Origin: Ischnura elegans
Lineage: Eukaryota; Arthropoda; Insecta; Odonata; Coenagrionidae
Assembly: GCF_921293095.1 (NCBI RefSeq)
Contig: NC_060254.1
Coordinates: 4,650,001-4,714,000 of the forward strand
DNA length: 64,000 bases
Reading direction: 5' to 3'
The notes below the pieces were generated by a model. The model was not told the DNA's origin. It did not search any database and saw only the letters and a program-made list of their open reading frames with translations. The stretch's first letter is position 1. Each line of letters opens with the position of its first letter. The position numbers were made by a program, and so were the translations under genes. Below are positions 57,841-64,000 of this stretch, one piece after another.

Positions 57841-59143
57841 AAACTACCCTATTTCATGATATACCGATAAAAATGTCTTTCATTGTGTAGAAACATTTTT
57901 ATTGACAATAAGAGACCCATAAGCGTGCACGGTGACGTGAAACTGTCGTTAGGGAGTGCAAAATCCACCTCAACGCAACTGAAGCATTTGAGGGTGGAAC
58001 ACAAGTCAGTATGTGATGAGAAAGTGACAAAATTCAGGGGAAACTTATGTGAGGAATATCAAAATTAAGTCAAAGGTTTCTTTCAAAAGTTTCTGAAGAT
58101 TGAACCTATTTTCATTTCCAAACGCAAGCATAACGGTTTACGTCCTGAGCGTGTAAAAATTTTATCATTTTTAAAAATGATCTGAAAGCTTATAAAAATG
58201 ATTTTTTATCGGTAAAAATATTTAAATGTGTATGTAAATCTAAATAGCATTCCTTTGATTGTATGTACCCAGAAGAAACTTGAATAACTACTTCGTTTCA
58301 TAGCAGACAATTGAAAATGCATTTGGATCCGAAAATATCCCGAGATCCGGGTCCTAAAAAAATCCTGGATTTCTCCAGCCTCAGAATCATGCGTGGCACA
58401 TGAATGACAGTTGTTTATTTTCCTTCTTGAAAAATGATTAACCTACTTTTTCATTCATTGAGCTCCAACAATCATGAAGATGAATTCTCCTGACGTTGAC
58501 ATACACTCATTTTGCAGCAGTAAGAATCAGCATTTTCTTTAAAATACTGTTCTTCAGATGCCGTTTCTGCAAGTGAAAGCACTCTTTTCCAATCAAGGGT
58601 TCATATATTTTTTAGAAAATCCACGAGCGAAATAGCCAGTTTTTTCAAGTGCAGACAGTGCTAGTTTTTCCCAAATTACTCCCATTCTCCACACTTATAA
58701 GATTAGCTGCGACTACTAACACTAAATTAAACAGTTCAAATTCACAATCGGTTACTATTTACAGTAACTTGCCGTTGTGGGATAACTCCTTTCGGAGGAT
58801 TTGATTATTACCAATAAGTTCATGTCCGTGGTCATGAAAATGATATGGAATTTGCGACAGGTGCTCATTGAAAAATATCGAGGTGCAAAATACTGATGTT
58901 CTAGTTTTATTGTAAAAATATTGTGCCATTTTTCTTCCATTTACAGGTAGTCTCATCCAGATTACTTTCACAACTTCTACCTTCACAATTTACAGAGGAA
59001 GAACTTTTTCAAATGTTCTGAATCTTTTTTAATAACTTTTAATCATACATGTTATGAATTTGAACGGGTTATTCTAATCACTTGTCCCTTCACACAACGA
59101 TTCATCATTTCCACTGATGCCAACGTACGTTCCGAACAAAATA
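57841..59143. other. AT-rich intron DNA, nothing recognised
   Basis: Part of gene B intron 1. Open frames are short, and no end motifs, tRNAs or exons with flanking splice sites were identified. Confidence 0.4.
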
Positions 59144-61050
59144 CCGTATAAACGCGTGTAAGAGGCGCACCTTTTTTCCCAGACATTGCAGCCAAAAATG
59201 GGGGTGCGCCTCTTACACAAACTTCTTATCTTCCCCCCCTCCCCTTCCCCGGTCCCAAGTCCAAGGGGAACTGAGTGGCCTTGGTTTTTAGCATGAGTCA
59301 GTCATCCGAAACCCTGGGTCAAAAACAAGCAGCAGGTAGGGGAGTTTCTCCCATAGTGACGTATTTTTAAAATGCTCCTGTTTGAATTTCTAGTAAGCAT
59401 CGCGCCGTCATGTCGGTATCCCAGAGGTGAACATTGAAAAGATCGCGCGGGGTGATTCGCTCCGGAGCGCACGCTAAATTTACTGCCACGAGTGGGCATA
59501 CCGCGGCATTTATACTGCATATAGTAATCGCTTATCAAACGTAGAGAAACACGTAGTTTTGAAGGACATACCTGGTTAATAGTCAACATCTGTCTTGCCG
59601 AGAAATTTCCATTGCGCTGAGCACCTGATTTTTCAAAAATTATCTTCAGACGCTAATATGAGGATTTTTGCAACTGAAAATTATATTGGTGTCAAAACCT
59701 GCGGTTTAAAAAATTCGAACGAGTGTGTTCATTGTTGGATTAGCGCTGAAGGAGAGGTCGAGGGGAAGGAGCGCGCACCCTCCCCTCCATATTTCAAGCT
59801 ACGAGGCTACGAGCGAAGGAGCAAGGGAAGAACACGTCCGATCTTGCATGTGACGTCGTTGTCTTCAAAGCAAAGGGGCGAAGGCGCAGCAATATGATAT
59901 ACGCAGTTTGCGTTGCCTGAAGTTTCCAGTCCGTCTCGTCTCGTTTGAATGCGCTTATGCTACGCTTGTTTCTTCCGAAATTGTGCTGTTAGGACTAAGT
60001 TGAATATTAGTAGCCTTGTTTTAGCTATAAATCTTTGTGTCAATCAATTAGAGCTCAAAAAACTTAAATGCTGTCAGATATACGTCGCGTTAGGTCTAAT
60101 TCTTTTTAGAACCTCGTGCGTGTCATACAATTGCTGAAAGATATCGAGATATATTTTCGAGCTCAGTTGGTGACTCACCTAGCATTTGACCTCCAGAAAC
60201 TCGGAGAATTGAACCTGGTAGACCGAAAAAGGTCAGTTGGTGAGATGGGGTAGGGATGAAATGCGTTTCCATTGACTGTAACTTGATAATTTCCTATTTT
60301 CCTGTGGAGTTCAGGAAAGGAAAAAAGTCCCCTTGCACACACACCGATTTTGGATGGCCGGTAAAAAATATCGGCCGATATTTTACCGGCGAAGCGATGC
60401 TTGCACACACGCCGGATTTTAACCGGTCAAACGATAAGTTGCTATGTTTTTGAGCCGGCGACGGCGATCCACAGTGACAATGGCCGGCAGCTAACCGGCA
60501 TTTAGCCGGTGCCGGCGCGTGTTCGGTACGTGTGCAAGCTCCAATGCTCTCCCATTGTTCACTATTGGAATGTGGACGGCCGATATTTTACCGGCCGTCC
60601 AAAATCGGTCAGTGTGCAAGGGGCCTTAAATATATGAGGTGGTTATTATCCTAAGGCTGGTTATTAAAGGAATGTTCATGCTATCTGCCTGTCGCGTTTT
60701 GCCTTAAAATTTTCCACGGCTGCAATTCTATTGCAATACTCCTGTGAGAGCTTTTAAACAAAATTGTTTATGAGTAGGACAAGCAACGTAGAGCGATGGC
60801 GTATGCGAAGAGAGGATCGGAACTTTTTCTACTCCCTCTTATGCCACTATTACCGCCGCAGTTATCAAAATTTCCTCTTTCAAACAGTACTGAAAGAGGA
60901 AATTTCGATAACTGTCGAAATTCCAGGCATACGTCTGCAACACCGCACGATAGGATAAAAAAATGCCGCAATTTTTTTCTTTATAGCTTTGATCCTCAAA
61001 ATAGGGGTGCGCCTCTTACACGTGTGCGCCTCTTACACACGCTTATAAGG
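59144..61050. mobile_element. TA-flanked CCGTATAA-type element, copy 2
   Basis: The ends CCGTATAAACGCGTGTAAGA and, inverted, CCTTATAAGCGTGTGTAAGA are flanked by TA (59142-59143 and 61051-61052). It is largely the reverse complement of copy 1 at 46386-48119. It contains a nested MITE (60327-60625) and a part of the shared module (60170-60310). No transposase. Confidence 0.8.
60327..60625. mobile_element. 299-bp Harbinger-like MITE
   Basis: The ends GTCCCCTTGCACACACACCG and, inverted, GGCCCCTTGCACACTGACCG continue as CCGGTAAAATATCGGCCG-type arms. The interior is rich in GCCGG motifs. The terminus GGNCCCTTGCACA resembles PIF/Harbinger MITEs. The target duplication is unclear. Confidence 0.7.
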
Positions 61051-61744
61051 TAATATCATGAGTTGCAGGGTTTACAAATAGGTAACAGATTTATTCACCA
61101 TTAATGTCATTCATCCAGAATGCATTCTGTCCCAAGCATTTGTAAGTTGCCGTGACTCTCTCATCATTGTCATCATCCATCAGAGAAGGATAGGAAGAGT
61201 TGCACAGAAAATAAGTCGGGAAATTTCGGGAAAACTAACGCTTTATTCTCACTTCATTAACAGACCCACGTCGACTGAATGCTGTGCCATTGTCTCCCTC
61301 TCGTCAGTGTCGTAGACATTTATTTCAATCATTTTACATCCATGCTACATGAACTCAATCACTGAATCATGAAAGAAGACATCTTGGAAAGAAAAATAAC
61401 ATAATGAATAAAATCAAAGGACCCAAAATTAAAAGAAAGACAAGCCATTAACAACTACTTGACTCCATTTCAACATAGTGTGCGGCAATTCGCTGCTAGT
61501 TCTTCTGAGGTATGATAGATAGCATCCAGTACGCACTAGTTTTTTTATACGTACACCATTTAGTAAAATTTTCATTGATCTTTCAAAATTTCATGAATCT
61601 TGTTTTTGCTAATTTTTTCTGTTATCCGGCCTTAAGACTCCCTGACATCCCTTATGTTCGATTCAAGTCAAGTTCATTTCAAATCCCTTGAAAATGCATC
61701 ATAGATTGTCATCATGATGATGACAATAAACAATGGCTACTCAC

Positions 61745-61947
61745 CCTGCTCCCTTAGCGTAAGCACCTGGCAGAGAATGACAAATGTTTTCGAATGCGCA
61801 GGACCAGACTCAGCCACCAGTTGGTACTCTGGTTCTTTGAGGTTCTGTTGCGCACACAGCTCTGCCAGCGCACCAACAGAATTCTCCGTCACCTGCTCAG
61901 CATACGGGGAGACAGCCACAGACGCAGCGTCATCCTTATCAAGTGCC
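61745..61947 (-). CDS. dsRBD protein gene B, exon with first half of dsRBD2
   Basis: Sixty-seven codons between the acceptor GTGTTGCAG and the donor CAGG|GTGAGT. It reads ALDKDDAASVAVSPYAEQVT, ENSVGALAELCAQQNLKEPE, YQLVAESGPAHSKTFVILCQV, then REQ. The VGALxEL helix and the PEYxLVxxSGPAHxKxFxxxCxV strands are the classic second dsRBD of TRBP/PACT/Loquacious/R2D2 proteins. With the other four exons it gives about 245 residues: dsRBD2, linker, third dsRBD. The first dsRBD must lie to the right of the window. Its partner would be a Dicer, and its role small-RNA duplex handling in the cytoplasm (family knowledge). R2D2 versus Loquacious cannot be decided here. Confidence 0.9.
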
Positions 61948-62154
61948 CTGCAACACATGCACACCCATCACCACAAAGAACATATCAAAACAGTAATTCA
62001 CTCCAGCTTGTGGAACTTTTCAATCACGACAGTTCAATGATACGATATGATGACTCTTCTTTCTTGCTTGACAACAAATTGCTTTCCACAACCCTTGCAG
62101 AACAATCAGACAAAACCTTCCTGCAAAACCTACCTCAAAAACTACGCATATATG

Positions 62155-62500
62155 GTTTAAGCGCATTAGGCTGGGAACCGCTTGAGACTTGGGAGGCTGC
62201 ACGCACTAGGCTTAGTTTGCTTGAACAATTGAGAATGGATATCTTTAAGAGTGACACAGAGAACATAATATTAGAGCCACACTAAATTTCTAGGTCCGAT
62301 AGAAGCGATAAATTAAGAGAGATGTTTTGCCGAATGGATAGATATGGGAATTCGTTTTTTCCCCGAACCATAAAGGACTTCAATAAATGCTAGTTCCATC
62401 TTCGTTAGAGCACTTCATTTTTTATGTGTATATGGCTGGTGTCCTAACACCCCCTGCCACACGTCTTTCAGGCGGCTTGCAGGGTATTATGTAGATGTAG
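62155..62500 (+). pseudogene. LINE 3' end with ORF2 C-terminal relic
   Basis: The frame reads LSALGWEPLETWEAARTRLS, LLEQLRMDIFK, a stop (62282-62284), then REMFCRMDRYGNSFFPRTIK and a stop at 62390. LGWxxLExRRxxxRLxLL followed by RTxxYxxSFFPRTIxxWN is the C-terminal end of many arthropod non-LTR retrotransposon reverse transcriptases. The 3' UTR ends CAGGGTATTATGTAGATGTA, as at 18900-18985. It is a 5'-truncated copy in the intron upstream of the exon at 61947. Confidence 0.75.
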
Positions 62501-62583
62501 AAGTATCCTGGGAGTAGCCACGGAGATAACTTTACAGGAGTCACTTGCAAAGCACAAATTGTACGAAAAATTCACAGAGAAAA

Positions 62584-62666
62584 AAATCATTTGCCTTGAC
62601 CGGGATTTGAACCTGGATGCCCCAATCTCTGGTCAAATGCTTTAGCCAACTAAGCCACCGAGGCAT
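62584..62666 (-). repeat. tRNA-derived SINE head
   Basis: On the minus strand it starts GCCTCGGTGGCTTAGTTGGC and ends GGTTCAAATCCCGGTCAAGG. A-box (TGGCTTAGTTGG) and B-box (GGTTCAAATCC) promoter elements and a near-complete acceptor stem are present. The anticodon arm does not fold properly and the T-stem has a mismatch, so this is a tRNA-derived repeat or pseudogene rather than a working tRNA. Confidence 0.65.
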
Positions 62667-62683
62667 CATCCCTCCCACTGGAT

Positions 62684-62749
62684 ATTTGCGGACACTACCG
62701 CACAAGGTGTGGACACTACCACCTTGTCCAGTTATGTCCACAAATATCC
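62684..62749. repeat. Imperfect palindrome next to the SINE
   Basis: GGATATTTGCGGACA at the left faces its near reverse complement TGTCCACAAATATCC at the right, with ACACTACC-containing sequence between. It separates the SINE head from the MITE at 62758. Confidence 0.7.
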
Positions 62750-62757
62750 ATAGGGAT

Positions 62758-63303
62758 TAGGGATGTGTGAGTACTCGAAAATTCGACTGGCATTTGACCT
62801 GACTCGATTGGAGTGGCATTACGAATGTTGAGTCGAGTCGAGTAGTTTCGGTTACAGTGTTGTCGATGCCAGTAAGTTCAAAAATCTGCCGACAGGAAGC
62901 GCTATCATGAAGCATTATCACAATGGTGCAAATGCTTTTACTCAGGGCTGTTTCTGGCAGTTCGGCTACATATACATATAAATATTAATTAAATTCACCA
63001 CATATTACCATAGGTTAATTCATTCCCATAGTGCTTATGGAACTTTTCAAGACTCTTTAATTTTCATTCATTTCCTAATACAGACGCAATTACCATCAAC
63101 ATTCCTCATAATCTTTCACTTTTTACATCAAGCTAAGCATTCAGGACAGAAAATTCACAAAGGGATTTGAAAATTAGAATATGTTGTCGCATATATATTA
63201 TCATATTGCCAGATCCAGAGATGACCAAACTCGACTCGACTCGATACTCCTGAGTAGTTTTCAACTCGAGTCGAGATCAACAAGCACTCCTTGCACATCG
63301 CTA
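62758..63303. mobile_element. 546-bp hAT-type MITE
   Basis: The ends are TAGGGATGTGTGAGTACTCG and, inverted, TAGCGATGTGCAAGGAGTGC. The octamers ATAGGGAT (62750-62757) and ATAGGGAC (63304-63311) are the target duplication with one mismatch. Subterminal ACTCGACTCGACTCGA repeats occur at the right end and TCGAGTCGAGTAG at the left. No coding capacity. Confidence 0.8.
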
Positions 63304-63313
63304 ATAGGGACGA

Positions 63314-63400
63314 ATGATGCCTCGGTAGCTTTACAGGCTAAAGTGCTCAAACGGAAATAGGGGGGGATCCAGGTTTGTCTGTGGATTTCTCCCACTACAC
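63314..63400 (+). repeat. tRNA-derived SINE head, second copy
   Basis: Begins GATGCCTCGGTAGCTTTACA with a GGATCCAGGTTTG B-box remnant, related to 62584-62666 but in the opposite orientation and more diverged. From here to 64000 nothing else was recognised. Confidence 0.5.
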
Positions 63401-64000
63401 ATATTTCCCACCCTTAAGGGTGCCTTCATAGCTCGGCGTTGCATACTTGGGGGCAGAGCTAACTCATCGCAGCAAGTTGGAGCCCATCACAGTTCTGCGT
63501 TGCGAAAACAAATGAAAGGCAAAATGCATTGGCTCCTAAAAATCGGCATGGGAGCATATCATCTTATGATTTCGAGCAAAACACACTATACATATGTTGT
63601 TTTGTGTATTTTTATGCAATTTCATTTCTTAAAATATTCTTCGCAACTATAAATAGCATTTGAAGTTAATATGGCGACCATAATTTCAATAATCATGCAT
63701 GTAATGATGGCCCTTGCCTATGCATTATTATGATCTTTAAATTTTATTTCCCAACTTGGAATATTCGAAAAATAGCTATTTACATACACTCAGTGAACAT
63801 GAGTAACTTGGAATGTTATCAGGAATATTTATTAATGATAACTGTTGTTCAAATAGATTCCCCTAGTCATGTTATCTAAATAGCTCTAACTGAGTAGATC
63901 ATGGGGGCACAATTATTAGATATCAATTGGAATTTAAACGACCGTAGTCACCAACAAGGAGCTCTCAAGCCGTATTTAGCTTGTGATACAATTGACGGGT

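Noticed and set aside
62584..62666. Functional tRNA gene
   Set aside because: Promoter boxes are good, but the anticodon arm does not form and stems carry mismatches; a related degenerate copy sits at 63314, so a tRNA-derived SINE fits better.
1..64000. CRISPR arrays, bacterial operons or prophage
   Set aside because: The sequence is eukaryotic: spliced genes, LTR and non-LTR retroelements, hAT and Tigger transposons; the tandem repeats lack the regular repeat-spacer pattern.

Overview
This is a eukaryotic, very probably arthropod (insect-like), genomic window: AT-rich, intron-bearing, with no operons and dense nested transposable elements. I cannot name the species. The only host genes I can support are two minus-strand double-stranded-RNA-binding-domain (dsRBD) genes of the TRBP/PACT/Loquacious/R2D2 family, the partners of Dicer in RNA interference. 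Gene A starts at 3033 with a first dsRBD on two exons (3033-2892, 2820-2691) and runs off the left edge. Gene B enters from the right edge. Five phase-compatible exons (61947-61745, 50139-50012, 44677-44513, 29531-29441, 28806-28655) give dsRBD2, a linker, a lysine-poor third dsRBD-like domain and a stop codon. Its introns reach about 15 kb and are packed with transposons. The pair looks like a head-to-tail tandem duplication.

Layout from the left. 1-3000: a short 44-bp-period repeat, repeat fragments, an integrase fragment and gene A. 3.0-8.6 kb: the gene A upstream region and AT-rich DNA without recognised genes. 8.6-13.7 kb: degenerate tandem arrays with a period of about 67 bp, hosting a Penelope-like retroelement (10924-12632) with two identical GIY-YIG units between 296-bp inverted arms, each arm carrying a hammerhead-ribozyme-like motif. 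13740-26836: one 13-kb hAT transposon with a perfect 8-bp target duplication. Its transposase is decayed, and it contains a small hAT MITE, a THAP-domain remnant, an inverted-repeat insert and a young, internally deleted Gypsy-type LTR element (21439-26525). 28.3-64 kb: gene B, whose introns hold a 3.6-kb element with a 5-bp target duplication, several hAT MITEs, an intact Tigger/pogo transposon (40180-43016, 500-aa transposase), decayed Tigger relatives, three copies of a TA-flanked family whose ends read CCGTATAA, and tRNA-derived SINEs.

The host genes probably act in small-RNA loading. Everything else is mobile-element biology. The most notable points are the gene A/gene B arrangement, the ribozyme-bearing Penelope-like element with inverted ends, and a module of about 280 bp that recurs inside three otherwise different DNA-transposon families. 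All similarities come from reading the sequence; no search or folding program was run.
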